Assembly (NCBI GenBank): GCA_000687975.1
Contig: JIAB01000001.1
Span: forward strand, 2,642,001 to 2,706,000
DNA from: Lachnospiraceae bacterium AC2031
Lineage (GTDB): Bacteria > Bacillota > Clostridia > Lachnospirales > Lachnospiraceae
Direction: 5' to 3'
Length of the DNA: 64,000 bases
The position numbers and the translations under genes are program-made. Below, in pieces: positions 37,548 to 46,682 of this stretch (positions within the stretch are counted from its first letter, which is position 1; each line of letters opens with the position of its first letter). A model generated the notes under the pieces. It saw only the letters and a program-made list of their open reading frames with translations. It ran no database searches and was not told where the DNA came from.

Positions 37548-38393
37548 ATGATCAAATGTAAAAATCTGGTAAAAAGCTTTTCGGGAAATGAAGTTATATC
37601 AGGAGTTAATCTTGATATAGGTAAGGGAGAGATATTTGGTCTTCTTGGTCCTTCTGGAGCTGGTAAGACAACCTTGATAAAGATACTGACTGGACAGCTG
37701 GATTATGATGCTGGAATGGTAAGTGTAATGAATAAGGATGTCCAGGATCTTAGCGGTGAGGATAAAAAGCAGATAGGAATAATGATGGATCAGTTCGGCG
37801 TATATGAGAGACTGTCATGCATAGATAATCTAAAGGTATTCGCAGATATTTATGATGTTCCTCATGGCAGAGTAAAAGAAATACTCGGTGAGGTTGGACT
37901 TGGAGCAGCAGGTAAGAAGCCTGCATCAAATCTATCAAAGGGAATGAGAGCAAGACTACAGCTTGCACGTGTATTCATGCATTCGCCTAAGATCATATTC
38001 TTGGATGAGCCAACTAGTGGTCTTGATCCTATGACACAGAAACAGATACATAAACTAATCTTAGAAAAGAAGAAACAGGGATGTACCATTTTCTTAACAA
38101 CTCACAATATGGAAGAGGCTGCTAAGCTTTGTGACACTGTAGCTCTTCTGAATGAGGGAGTAATTGTAGATAGTGGTTCGCCAGAAGAAACATGCAGAAG
38201 ATATAATCATCAGAAGAAGATTATTCTTCATTTAAATACTGGAGATGATCTGGAACTTCCACAGACAAAGGCGTCGGCGGATGAAATCTATAATCTTATG
38301 AAGGATGGAATGATTGAAACTATTCACTCCTCGGAGCCAAATCTTGAAACAGTATTTTTGGAACTGACAGGAAGAAAACTTGAGGCTGAATAA
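37548..38393 (+). CDS. ABC transporter ATP-binding protein
   Basis: This 281-residue ATPase has Walker A GPSGAGKTT, signature LSKGMRARLQLA, Walker B IIFLDEPTSGLDP and H-loop TTHNMEE, of the drug/antibiotic exporter type. The C-terminal 60 residues form an extra regulatory extension. AAGGAGAAG precedes the ATG. A matching ABC-2 permease follows by 36 bases, then LytTR and DUF3021 genes, so the whole is probably one transcription unit led by the duplicated 67-base element. Confidence 0.92.
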   Translation: MIKCKNLVKSFSGNEVISGVNLDIGKGEIFGLLGPSGAGKTTLIKILTGQLDYDAGMVSVMNKDVQDLSGEDKKQIGIMMDQFGVYERLSCIDNLKVFADIYDVPHGRVKEILGEVGLGAAGKKPASNLSKGMRARLQLARVFMHSPKIIFLDEPTSGLDPMTQKQIHKLILEKKKQGCTIFLTTHNMEEAAKLCDTVALLNEGVIVDSGSPEETCRRYNHQKKIILHLNTGDDLELPQTKASADEIYNLMKDGMIETIHSSEPNLETVFLELTGRKLEAE

Positions 38394-38429
38394 ATTAGTT
38401 TGAGTAAATAATATAGAAAGAGGAATAGC

Positions 38430-39113
38430 ATGAAGAATATTGGAATAATCATAAAGAAACAGATCAAAGATACAATGAAGAATACAGCTGTGCTTATACA
38501 GTTTTTTATCTTCCCTATACTTACACTTTTTATGGAAAATGCAATAGATATAGAAGATATGCCATCACAGTATTTCGTAAAGCTCTTTTCTGTAATGGCT
38601 ATCGGTATGAGTACAACATCCGTTGCAGTAATCATATCAGAAGAAAAAGAGAAGAATACACTCAGAGTTTTGATGATGTCAAATGTTAAGCCTTGGGAAT
38701 ACCTTATGGGAATAGGTATATACGTATGGACTATCTGTATGGTGGGAGCGGGACTCATGGCCACATGTGTTGATTCTGAAGATGTAGTATTTTATCTTGG
38801 AATAATGGGCGTTGGATATATGTTATCTATATTAGCTGGAGCATGCGTTGGAATCTACGCAAAGAATCAGATGTCTGCAACATCTCTTGCGATGCCACTA
38901 ATGATGATACTTGGTTTTCTGCCTATGCTTGCACTTTTCAATGAGAAGATTAAGAGTATAGCAAAGTTCTTCTATACACAGCAGATTCGAACAATTCTCG
39001 ATGAGATGTCATTTGACTCTATTACTAGGGAAAGTGTTATAATAGTAGTTGTGAATATGATCGTTGTAATCGCTTCATTCTTTATTCTTTTCAGAAAAAA
39101 GGGACTTGAATAA
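38430..39113 (+). CDS. ABC-2 type permease
   Basis: The 227-residue permease has about six membrane helices and the ABC-2 coupling segment EEKEKNTLRVLMMSNVKPWE after the second helix. It is the partner of the preceding ATPase. GAAAGAGG precedes the ATG. At 227 residues it is short for the family and would act as a dimer. The exported substrate is unknown. Confidence 0.85.
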   Translation: MKNIGIIIKKQIKDTMKNTAVLIQFFIFPILTLFMENAIDIEDMPSQYFVKLFSVMAIGMSTTSVAVIISEEKEKNTLRVLMMSNVKPWEYLMGIGIYVWTICMVGAGLMATCVDSEDVVFYLGIMGVGYMLSILAGACVGIYAKNQMSATSLAMPLMMILGFLPMLALFNEKIKSIAKFFYTQQIRTILDEMSFDSITRESVIIVVVNMIVVIASFFILFRKKGLE

Positions 39114-39155
39114 AGTATGATGCAACAGTTCTTATAAGATAAGGAACATTAGGAT

Positions 39156-39596
39156 ATGAAGATCGAGATAGATATTGATGAAAAGTATAGTGATACTGAA
39201 GTTGCGATCAGAGCGCCAAAGCTTTCTCAGGACATTGAGAAGCTTGTGGCGCTTATGCGCATGATTGATATGCAGATTGGTGTATCCAGAGATGGAGAGA
39301 CATACCTCCTGGATGCCAATAAGATACTCTATATTGAAGCTGTTGAGCGAAAGACATTTCTATATACTGAGGAAGAAATGTATGAGTCGGAGCTTAAGCT
39401 TTACGAGATAGAGCAGCAGCTTCTTGAACACGATTTTCTCAGGATAAGTAAACAAAGCATTGTTAATCTCAGAAAGATAAAGAGTCTGAAGGCTGATATA
39501 AACAGGAAGATAAGAGTGACTCTGAAGAACGGTGAACAGATTGTTGTTTCGAGAATGTATTCTGATGAACTTAGAAGAAAGCTGGGGTTAAAATGA
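39156..39596 (+). CDS. LytTR-domain transcriptional regulator
   Basis: This 146-residue protein has a short N-terminal region and a C-terminal LytTR DNA-binding domain (about 45-143) with the KILYIEAVERKTFLYT and RISKQSIVNLRKIK segments. There is no receiver domain, so it is not controlled by phosphorylation in the usual way. It overlaps the next DUF3021 gene by four bases, a pairing found three times in this window. LytTR proteins paired with small membrane proteins can be held inactive at the membrane; that role is inferred here. Confidence 0.9.
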   Translation: MKIEIDIDEKYSDTEVAIRAPKLSQDIEKLVALMRMIDMQIGVSRDGETYLLDANKILYIEAVERKTFLYTEEEMYESELKLYEIEQQLLEHDFLRISKQSIVNLRKIKSLKADINRKIRVTLKNGEQIVVSRMYSDELRRKLGLK

Positions 39597-40066
39597 TGGA
39601 AGATAAAAAAGGTTTATTTTATTATATAGGTCGCTTATTTGAGACGTATGGAATATTGGTTCTGATCTTTATGGCTGTAAACTTGTTTGTTGGAGAGGGA
39701 GCGTCGGAATATTCAACTCTCTTTAAGTATGGAAAGCAGGGACTATCTGCTGCAACACTTGGAGAGCTTCTCCTGCTTGCTTTTCTAATAACGGTTGCAT
39801 ATTTTATATTTATGTCAGACAGCATTATAAAGAATATGAGAGTTCCACTTAGAACCACATTATATCTGATTGCGGTTACGATATTTATCATAATAATGAT
39901 CTTCGCATTCGGTTGGTTCCCTGTTGACCTTCCTACGGCATGGATCGGATTTGCGGTATCATACATGCTTAGTCTGATCGTGAGTGTGATGATCACATTT
40001 GCCAAGGAACGTATGGAGAATAACAGGATGCAGGAAGCATTAAAAAGATATAATTCAGAAAAGTAA
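39593..40066 (+). CDS. DUF3021-type four-helix membrane protein
   Basis: This 157-residue protein has four hydrophobic segments (about 18-35, 55-75, 88-108 and 118-138) and a charged cytoplasmic tail (ERMENNRMQEALKRY). The layout and its four-base overlap with the LytTR gene match DUF3021 proteins, which accompany LytTR regulators. The likely role is control of that LytTR protein. It ends 23 bases before the DHH phosphoesterase gene. Confidence 0.75.
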   Translation: MMEDKKGLFYYIGRLFETYGILVLIFMAVNLFVGEGASEYSTLFKYGKQGLSAATLGELLLLAFLITVAYFIFMSDSIIKNMRVPLRTTLYLIAVTIFIIIMIFAFGWFPVDLPTAWIGFAVSYMLSLIVSVMITFAKERMENNRMQEALKRYNSEK

Positions 40067-40089
40067 ATGAAATATAAAGGGGTAGTAGT

Positions 40090-41607
40090 ATGAAGCTTTA
40101 TGAACTGCTTGAGTATGATGATATAGTAATTCAGTGCCATGATAATCCTGATGCTGATGCACTGTCATCGGGGTATGCGTTACACTGGTATCTGACAAAG
40201 ATGGGGAAAAATCCAAGATTTATATATCGAGGACCAAAGCAGATAGATAAGAGTAATCTTCTTATCATGCTGGAAAAGCTGGAGGTTCCTGTCAGCTACG
40301 AACCGGACTTCGATGAGGTTCCGGAGCTTCTTGTTACAGTGGATTGCCAGTATGGTCAGTCAAATGTTACGAAAACAGAGGCAAAGACTATTGCAACCAT
40401 CGATCATCATCAGGTAACAGTTGAGCTTCCTGAGCTTTCAGAGGTAAGAAGTAATATTGGAAGCTGCGCTACAATACTGTGGGATATGATCAACGAGGAG
40501 AGACTTAGTATAGACGAGAATCTGCTCCTTTCTACTGCCATGTATTATGGCCTTTATACTGATACCAATAAGATGTCTGAGATTGCTCATCCTCTTGACA
40601 GAGATATGAGAGATTCGCTGAATATCAGCAGAAGTATAATTCTGGAGATGAGCACATCCAATATATCCCTGGATGAATTAAAGCTTACTGGAAAGGCTAT
40701 CCTTGATTATCATTATTTTATAAAGCATAAATATCTTATGATAAAAGCTGATCAGTGTGATCCAATAATCCTTGCTGTGATCAGTGATTTTTCTATGGAG
40801 ACAACAGATGTAAATGTTTGTCTATCTTATTATGTAAGTTCCGAAGAGATAAGATTTTCTATCAGAAGCTGTGTGAAGGAGGTTCATGCCAATGAGCTTG
40901 CACGTTTTATTGCTGATGGTATAGGCGGTGGTGGTGGCCACATCACTAAGGCTGGTGGAATCATATGGCCAAAAGAATTATGTAAACTAGAAAACTATAA
41001 GGACATGACTCTAGAGGATGCTGTCAGTCAGGAATTCCAGAAGAGGATAGATAAGTATTTTAATTCCTTTGAGATAATATACGCTAAGGAAACACGTATA
41101 GATACAACAGGAATGAAGAAGTATGAGAAGCTTCCTCAGCTTCGTGGATTTGTGAAACTTACAGATATATTCCCTGTTAATACTCTGGTTGAGATCAGAA
41201 CTCTGGAGGGAGATGTAAATATTCGAATTGATGAGGATAAATATCTGATGATCGGAATCGAGGGAGAGATTTATCCTATTCAAAAAGAAAAGCTGGATAA
41301 CAGTTATAAGATGGTAGATATTCCTTATGCGCCTGATTTTGAGTACGAGCCTAGTATTAAAGACAGCATAACGGGCGAGAGGAAAAATGTTCTTGAGTAT
41401 GCAAAATCTATAATCGGAACTGGTAAGACCAGAATATATGCAAAGCCTCTTGATACATATATTAAGCTCTTTACTATGTGGGATGAAGATAAGTACTATT
41501 CAGGAATTCCAGGAGATTATATCGCAGTCAGAGAGGATGACCCTTACGATACTTACATTATAAATGGAAGACTCTTCGATCAGTTATATAAGGAGGTAGA
41601 AGAGTAA
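40090..41607 (+). CDS. DHH/DHHA1 phosphoesterase with C-terminal extension
   Basis: This 505-residue protein has the full DHH motif set: DNPDADALSS (I), TVDCQYG (II), TIDHHQ (III), YTDTNKM (IV), and a DHHA1 domain with GGGGGH near residue 283. Family members hydrolyse short oligonucleotides, pApA or c-di-AMP. Residues about 325-505 are an extra region ending in a PGDYIAVREDD segment that I cannot assign; it may bind a ligand. AAAGGGGTAG precedes the ATG. The TIR-propeller gene begins one base after its stop, so the two are translationally coupled. Confidence 0.88.
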   Translation: MKLYELLEYDDIVIQCHDNPDADALSSGYALHWYLTKMGKNPRFIYRGPKQIDKSNLLIMLEKLEVPVSYEPDFDEVPELLVTVDCQYGQSNVTKTEAKTIATIDHHQVTVELPELSEVRSNIGSCATILWDMINEERLSIDENLLLSTAMYYGLYTDTNKMSEIAHPLDRDMRDSLNISRSIILEMSTSNISLDELKLTGKAILDYHYFIKHKYLMIKADQCDPIILAVISDFSMETTDVNVCLSYYVSSEEIRFSIRSCVKEVHANELARFIADGIGGGGGHITKAGGIIWPKELCKLENYKDMTLEDAVSQEFQKRIDKYFNSFEIIYAKETRIDTTGMKKYEKLPQLRGFVKLTDIFPVNTLVEIRTLEGDVNIRIDEDKYLMIGIEGEIYPIQKEKLDNSYKMVDIPYAPDFEYEPSIKDSITGERKNVLEYAKSIIGTGKTRIYAKPLDTYIKLFTMWDEDKYYSGIPGDYIAVREDDPYDTYIINGRLFDQLYKEVEE

Positions 41608-41608
41608 A

Positions 41609-44600
41609 GTGATAAATCATTATAATGCATTTATCTCTTATAAGCATGCCCCTGAGGATATCAGAGTTGCAGAAGCTGTGCAGCGCGGGTTGGAACATTT
41701 CCATATTCCAGCAAAGATTCAGAAGAAGACTGGTATAAAAAAGATTGAGAGAATCTTTCGTGATAAGGATGAGCTTCCTATAACCAGTGATCTTACAGAT
41801 ACCATAGCAAGTGCGCTGAATTCTTCTGATTATCTGATCGTAATATGCTCAACGCGCACGAAGGAATCAGAGTGGGTTAAGCGAGAGATAGAGTACTTTT
41901 TAAGAAGTCATACAAAGAAGCAGATTTTCACGGTTCTGGTAGATGGAGAACCACAGGATGTTATTCCTGAAGTTCTTCAGTACGAGGACCATCTTGTGGT
42001 TAATGATCTTGGGCAGCAGCAAACTATTCGTATGCCTATAGAACCACTTTCATGTGACTATAGAATGCCGATCAGGAAGGCTGATAAACATGAACTTCCT
42101 CGCCTTGCCTGTGGACTTATAGGCTGTTCGTACGATGAACTTATGAATCGCCGCAGACAGTACACATTGAGGCGTGCGATGCTGGGCTGCGCTGCTGTAT
42201 TAACACTTAGCATTGCATTTAGTTTATATATGATATCCAGTAATAGAGCTATTAATAAGAATTATATTGAATCTCTCAGAAATCAATCCAAATATCTGGC
42301 TAATGAAGCGGAAAATTTGCTTAAGAATGAAAAGCGTATTACAGCTTTACAGCTTGTTCTTGAAGCCTTGCCTAAAGATGATGACGATAAGAGACCAATT
42401 ACCCCTGAGGCAATAAGCGCTCTTACTGAAGGTACTCTTGCGTATGAGTCAAATGATGGAGTCAATATTCACGCTGTCTGGAATTATTCGATGCCAAATG
42501 TGATTGAGGATTTTAAGGTTTCTTCAGATTCTTCTACTATAGCTATTCGTGATAATGAAAATGTTCTTGGCATATGGAATACAAAGACTCATGATCAGGT
42601 CCTATATCTGGATAAGATCGGTTCAGAAATAAAAGGAATGAGTTATCTCTCTGAGAAAACTTTTGCTTTTTGGTCTGCTGATACTATGATCTGCTACGAT
42701 ACCGTTACAGGTGAAAAGCTTTGGGAATATAATCTAAAAGAAGACTATTTTCAGACTCAGGCAAACATGATGGTAGGAGATGGTAGTCTTGTAATAGTTA
42801 CAGAGAATCAGAAGTGTATAGAGATTGAATCTGGTTCTGGAAAGATAAAGAAAGAGACTCAGATAAATGTTTCGTCTGGTGATTCTGATTTTGTTCCATC
42901 TAAATGTAAGCTTTCCCCAGATGGGAAAAAAGTGCTTTTTTGTGGATCCGTAGGATGGGACCAAAATATTTATGGTGTACTTGATCTGGATTCTGGTAAG
43001 ATAGAGACCTCAAAACCAACTGAAGAGACAGTAAAAAATATAGAGTGGATTGATGATAATACTATCGTGGTAGCAACTTTATATGTTGGTTTTGATGGAA
43101 GTATGTCTCTGGGCAACTTAGATCTTTATACTGAGGACAAGAGTACTATTATCTGCGCAGCTTCTTCTGATCTGAGTGAGAAGTGGACAGCTGATTTTGT
43201 ATGTACAGGAGTAGATATTTCCGATGGCTTTCTATCTCTTCCAGTCGTAGATTCGGTTGTATATTATGCTGGAAATGTGGCTGCAACATATGATGTTAAA
43301 GATGGAAAAGTGAAATATAGTCATAATGTCAATAGCTCTATAATCGATGTTAGTGACAGGGATGGTGACGGAAGTCCTATATATATTTCGGAGGAGGGAG
43401 GCTTTAGCTATCCTGCGCCGAATATCAGTGATAAGTCAGTAATGCATACAAAATATTTTGCTGATGAACTAAGACAGGCAGAGGTTAATAGTGGTGTATA
43501 TGTCAGACAGAATAAAGGGTTTGAAATAATCTACTATAACTTTGGTATCTATGATGAAGAATGGAAGTCTCTTTCAGATGATGTGACTGTATCCAGCGTG
43601 ACACATGATCATTATATGAATGAAAATGCTTTGGCTATAGTTACAACGGAAGATGATAATCCATTCCTTACTATATGTGGTCTTGGAGACAATTATAAAA
43701 CTATTCAGGTTGAACTGGAGGATAAAAGTTCTTACAGCTATACCATATTGGGAATAGATGAGAAGAAGGTTTATCTAGGGCATTTATCAGACTTAACATA
43801 TGTTTTAACTGAAGTGGATATTTTCACTGGAGAGATGGAAACTAAGACCGTATGTGAAAACTATGTTTCCAATTTTAGCTGTCGAATGAATGAGTCAGGC
43901 AAGTTTGCATATACATTTAAGGACGATGATCAGCAGTTTATGCTTGGCCTGTATGATCTGGGACTTAAAAAAACCAGTTCTATAAAGCTTCCTGAGGATG
44001 CAGGATTTCCAAAGAATGCACCTCTTTATTTCCCAGATGCAAATGCTATCTATTATCTAGGTGATAAGGAGTATATCATTGATATTAAGGACGGAACTGA
44101 GAAAGAGGTTCAGACTCCTGACCAGTGGATAGGTACAGACTGCATATCTGAGAACAGTGATGGTTCTCGTGTTGCTGTATCAGATGGGAAAAGAATCGTT
44201 CTTCTGGATAAAAATGGAGAAGTTTCGGTCAAGATAGACTGCCCAGGAAACTCACCGGTGGGAATGTCATTTAACCCAGATGGTGATCTGGTGGTTTTAT
44301 ATAGTGATGGCAGTCTTTACTGGTATTCAAAGGCTGGAATCTTTAAGAAGAAATCCTGGGTTTATTCTTACTATAGTACAAATGATGTTCATTTTGAGTA
44401 TGATACAAATCAGGGCATCATGTTTATTCAGATTGATAAGCTGACAGATATGGTGGATATGGAGAGCGGAGTGCAGTTTGCACATGTTAGCAACTGCTAT
44501 GGTCACCATATGGGTACAGATATATTTGTAACTGAGTCCTATGAAAAAGATCACAGAATGAGACTTGGATACTATCACAGGTACACAGTAGAGGAACTTA

Positions 44601-44677
44601 TTGAAAAGGCACAGACGATTACTGGTGGTACAGATCTTAGTGACGAGCTGAAGTCTCAGTATGGTATCGAGGACTAA
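41609..44677 (+). CDS. Transmembrane TIR-domain protein with beta-propeller
   Basis: This is a 1022-residue protein. Residues 1-130 form a TIR domain (YNAFISYKHAPED, FRDKDELP, ESEWVKREIEYF). Glu93 sits where NAD-cleaving TIRs have the catalytic Glu. A basic stretch (181-189) and one helix (about 190-210) follow, then a helical connector (SKYLANEAENLLKNEKR) and about 750 residues of WD40-like repeats. Charge rules put the TIR inside and the propeller outside. The start is GTG, 12 bases after AAGGAGG inside the DHH gene. The function is unknown; NADase or scaffold activity is inference. Confidence 0.88.
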   Translation: MINHYNAFISYKHAPEDIRVAEAVQRGLEHFHIPAKIQKKTGIKKIERIFRDKDELPITSDLTDTIASALNSSDYLIVICSTRTKESEWVKREIEYFLRSHTKKQIFTVLVDGEPQDVIPEVLQYEDHLVVNDLGQQQTIRMPIEPLSCDYRMPIRKADKHELPRLACGLIGCSYDELMNRRRQYTLRRAMLGCAAVLTLSIAFSLYMISSNRAINKNYIESLRNQSKYLANEAENLLKNEKRITALQLVLEALPKDDDDKRPITPEAISALTEGTLAYESNDGVNIHAVWNYSMPNVIEDFKVSSDSSTIAIRDNENVLGIWNTKTHDQVLYLDKIGSEIKGMSYLSEKTFAFWSADTMICYDTVTGEKLWEYNLKEDYFQTQANMMVGDGSLVIVTENQKCIEIESGSGKIKKETQINVSSGDSDFVPSKCKLSPDGKKVLFCGSVGWDQNIYGVLDLDSGKIETSKPTEETVKNIEWIDDNTIVVATLYVGFDGSMSLGNLDLYTEDKSTIICAASSDLSEKWTADFVCTGVDISDGFLSLPVVDSVVYYAGNVAATYDVKDGKVKYSHNVNSSIIDVSDRDGDGSPIYISEEGGFSYPAPNISDKSVMHTKYFADELRQAEVNSGVYVRQNKGFEIIYYNFGIYDEEWKSLSDDVTVSSVTHDHYMNENALAIVTTEDDNPFLTICGLGDNYKTIQVELEDKSSYSYTILGIDEKKVYLGHLSDLTYVLTEVDIFTGEMETKTVCENYVSNFSCRMNESGKFAYTFKDDDQQFMLGLYDLGLKKTSSIKLPEDAGFPKNAPLYFPDANAIYYLGDKEYIIDIKDGTEKEVQTPDQWIGTDCISENSDGSRVAVSDGKRIVLLDKNGEVSVKIDCPGNSPVGMSFNPDGDLVVLYSDGSLYWYSKAGIFKKKSWVYSYYSTNDVHFEYDTNQGIMFIQIDKLTDMVDMESGVQFAHVSNCYGHHMGTDIFVTESYEKDHRMRLGYYHRYTVEELIEKAQTITGGTDLSDELKSQYGIED

Positions 44678-44770
44678 AGTAATTTAGGGAATTTTTCAAT
44701 ATGTGACTAAAGTCATATTGAGAATATATCTTTCTTCACTACAAAACAAAATACACAGATTATATAATGA

Positions 44771-44815
44771 GCGTGTCAGATGGAGATAGACAGATATCTT
44801 CGGTGACACGCTTTT
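44771..44815 (+). terminator. Large-loop hairpin between the TIR gene and an ABC operon
   Basis: GCGTGTCA (44771-44778) pairs with TGACACGC (44804-44811) and is followed by TTTT. A TATAAT box lies just before it (44763-44768). It may end the TIR transcript or act as an attenuator for the next operon. Confidence 0.6.
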
Positions 44816-44843
44816 AAACTGTTAGAAATATGGAGAGAAAAAT

Positions 44844-45596
44844 ATGGGAACAATATTAAAGCTAAACGACTTAACAAAGAAGTACGGCAACAAGGTTGTT
44901 GTCGATAATGTAAATATCGAAATTCAGGAAGGTGAGGTTTTCGGACTTCTTGGTCCTAACGGAGCTGGTAAGAGTACCACAATGAATATGGTCTGCGACT
45001 TAGTAAAACCTACTCTTGGAAATGTGGAGTTCTTCGGTAAAGACTTCCAGAAGAACCGCAAGGAGCTGGTTGATAAGCTGGGATACATTCCACAGGATCT
45101 GGCAATACATGGTAACCTGAAGGCGTGGGAAAATGTTGAGCTCTTTACTTCACTTTATGGAATAAAGGGAGTGGAACTTAAGAAGAGAATTGATGAATCC
45201 CTTGAATATGTTGGTCTGCTTGATAGAAGAAATGATTTCGCGAAGACATTTTCCGGTGGTATGAAGAGACGACTTAATATCGCATGTGCCATAGGTCATC
45301 ATCCAAAGCTTCTTATCTTCGATGAGCCAACAGTTGGTATCGATCCACAGTCAAGAAACTTCATCCTTGAGAAGATCAAGGAATCCAATAAGAATGGTGC
45401 AACAGTTATTTACACCAGCCACTATATGGAAGAGGTTGAGGCAATCTGTACAAGAATCGCAATCATGGATAACGGTAAGGTTATCGCAACCGGAACAAGT
45501 GAAGAGCTTAAGAAGATGGTTGTTGAAGATACCTCTACTATCACTCTTGAGGAAGTATTCCTCACACTTACAGGAAAGAAACTTAGAGATTATTAA
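44844..45596 (+). CDS. ABC transporter ATP-binding protein
   Basis: This 250-residue ATPase has Walker A GPNGAGKST, signature FSGGMKRRLNIA, Walker B LLIFDEPTVGIDP and H-loop TSHYMEE. The type is typical of peptide or lipid exporters with ABC-2 permeases. TATGGAGAG precedes the ATG. Two permease genes, a histidine kinase and a response regulator follow closely, forming a five-gene unit. Confidence 0.93.
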   Translation: MGTILKLNDLTKKYGNKVVVDNVNIEIQEGEVFGLLGPNGAGKSTTMNMVCDLVKPTLGNVEFFGKDFQKNRKELVDKLGYIPQDLAIHGNLKAWENVELFTSLYGIKGVELKKRIDESLEYVGLLDRRNDFAKTFSGGMKRRLNIACAIGHHPKLLIFDEPTVGIDPQSRNFILEKIKESNKNGATVIYTSHYMEEVEAICTRIAIMDNGKVIATGTSEELKKMVVEDTSTITLEEVFLTLTGKKLRDY

Positions 45597-45608
45597 GAGG
45601 ACAAGATA

Positions 45609-46682
45609 ATGAACAGATATATTATTAAAAACAATATAAAGCTGATGTGTCGAAGCTGGGTCAACATTCTTCTATTCGTAATAATGCCTGTCATCCTTGT
45701 AGTATGTCTTTCAAGTGCATTTGACAGTCTGATGAAGAAATATGACGACGCCGAGATTACAGCAGGCTACAGAGTAGAGGGTGATGGAGTCACCGATGAG
45801 ATGATAGAAGCCATGTGTGAAGTGGCAGAAGAGAACGATATTACTCTTGAAGAGTATACTACTGGAGATCCAGAGGAACTGATCAAGAAAAATGAACTTA
45901 GTGGTTTTATCATATTTGAAGAAGATACGTATACAGTATATGAAGATAAAGAAGCGGCCGAACTAGGAAAGGTTATTGAGTATTTTGTGAATGCATTTTA
46001 TGAAAATGTAACTGCATCGGCCATGGGAGTTGATACTGACTCTGCAAAGCTTGCAGTAGAGCATCCTGACTTCAAGCCTGCTATTGATTCCAAGGATTAC
46101 TACGGAATCGTTGAGATAATATATTTCGGCTGGTGTGCCATAGTTGCAGGTGCTGGTATCTTTATGAATGAAAAGAAATATAAGATCAGAAAGAGATATC
46201 AGGTTGCAAACCTGTCATCATTTAATGAGTATCTTGGAAAGTTTATTCCTTTAGCAATAGTTGCTTCAGTTGGAACAGTTGTTGCTGCAATACTTACAGT
46301 AGTTCTTTTGGGAGTACATTGGGGAAATATTCCTCTATCATTACTGATCGTTGTTTTATCAGTTGCAGCTGCTTCAGCGTTTGGAGTAATGATCTATAAC
46401 ATTACAGATAACATGATAGCAACAATCATCATTTGTTTTACAGTAGTTTGGATCATGGGATTCTTCGGAGGAGCATTTGAGACATATCTCTTCTCATCTC
46501 ATCCAATGATTCTTAAGAACCTGTCGCCTATATATCATATTAACAGGGCACTTACAGAATTATCCTGTATGGGCAGCAGTGACTTTGTAAATAGTTCATT
46601 CATATATACAGGTGGAATCATAGTAGTTTGTTCACTTCTTGCAGTAATAGCTGGCAAGATCAGAAAGGGAGGAAGAGCATGA
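45609..46682 (+). CDS. ABC-2 type permease, first of two
   Basis: The 357-residue permease has an N-terminal helix (about 18-38), an outer domain of about 130 residues rich in Glu and Asp, and about five further helices, the usual ABC-2 membrane layout. AAGAGGACAAG precedes the ATG. It overlaps the second permease gene by four bases (ATGA), so the pair probably forms a heterodimer with the upstream ATPase. Confidence 0.88.
   Translation: MNRYIIKNNIKLMCRSWVNILLFVIMPVILVVCLSSAFDSLMKKYDDAEITAGYRVEGDGVTDEMIEAMCEVAEENDITLEEYTTGDPEELIKKNELSGFIIFEEDTYTVYEDKEAAELGKVIEYFVNAFYENVTASAMGVDTDSAKLAVEHPDFKPAIDSKDYYGIVEIIYFGWCAIVAGAGIFMNEKKYKIRKRYQVANLSSFNEYLGKFIPLAIVASVGTVVAAILTVVLLGVHWGNIPLSLLIVVLSVAAASAFGVMIYNITDNMIATIIICFTVVWIMGFFGGAFETYLFSSHPMILKNLSPIYHINRALTELSCMGSSDFVNSSFIYTGGIIVVCSLLAVIAGKIRKGGRA

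Noticed and set aside
41609-44677. Thoeris defence system
   Set aside because: A TIR protein is present, but there is no ThsA-type SIR2/SLOG effector nearby, and this TIR protein has a membrane helix and a propeller that Thoeris TIRs lack.
44763-44815. Riboswitch between the TIR gene and the ABC operon
   Set aside because: The TATAAT is only two bases before the stem, so a transcript from it would start inside the stem. A terminator is the simpler reading.
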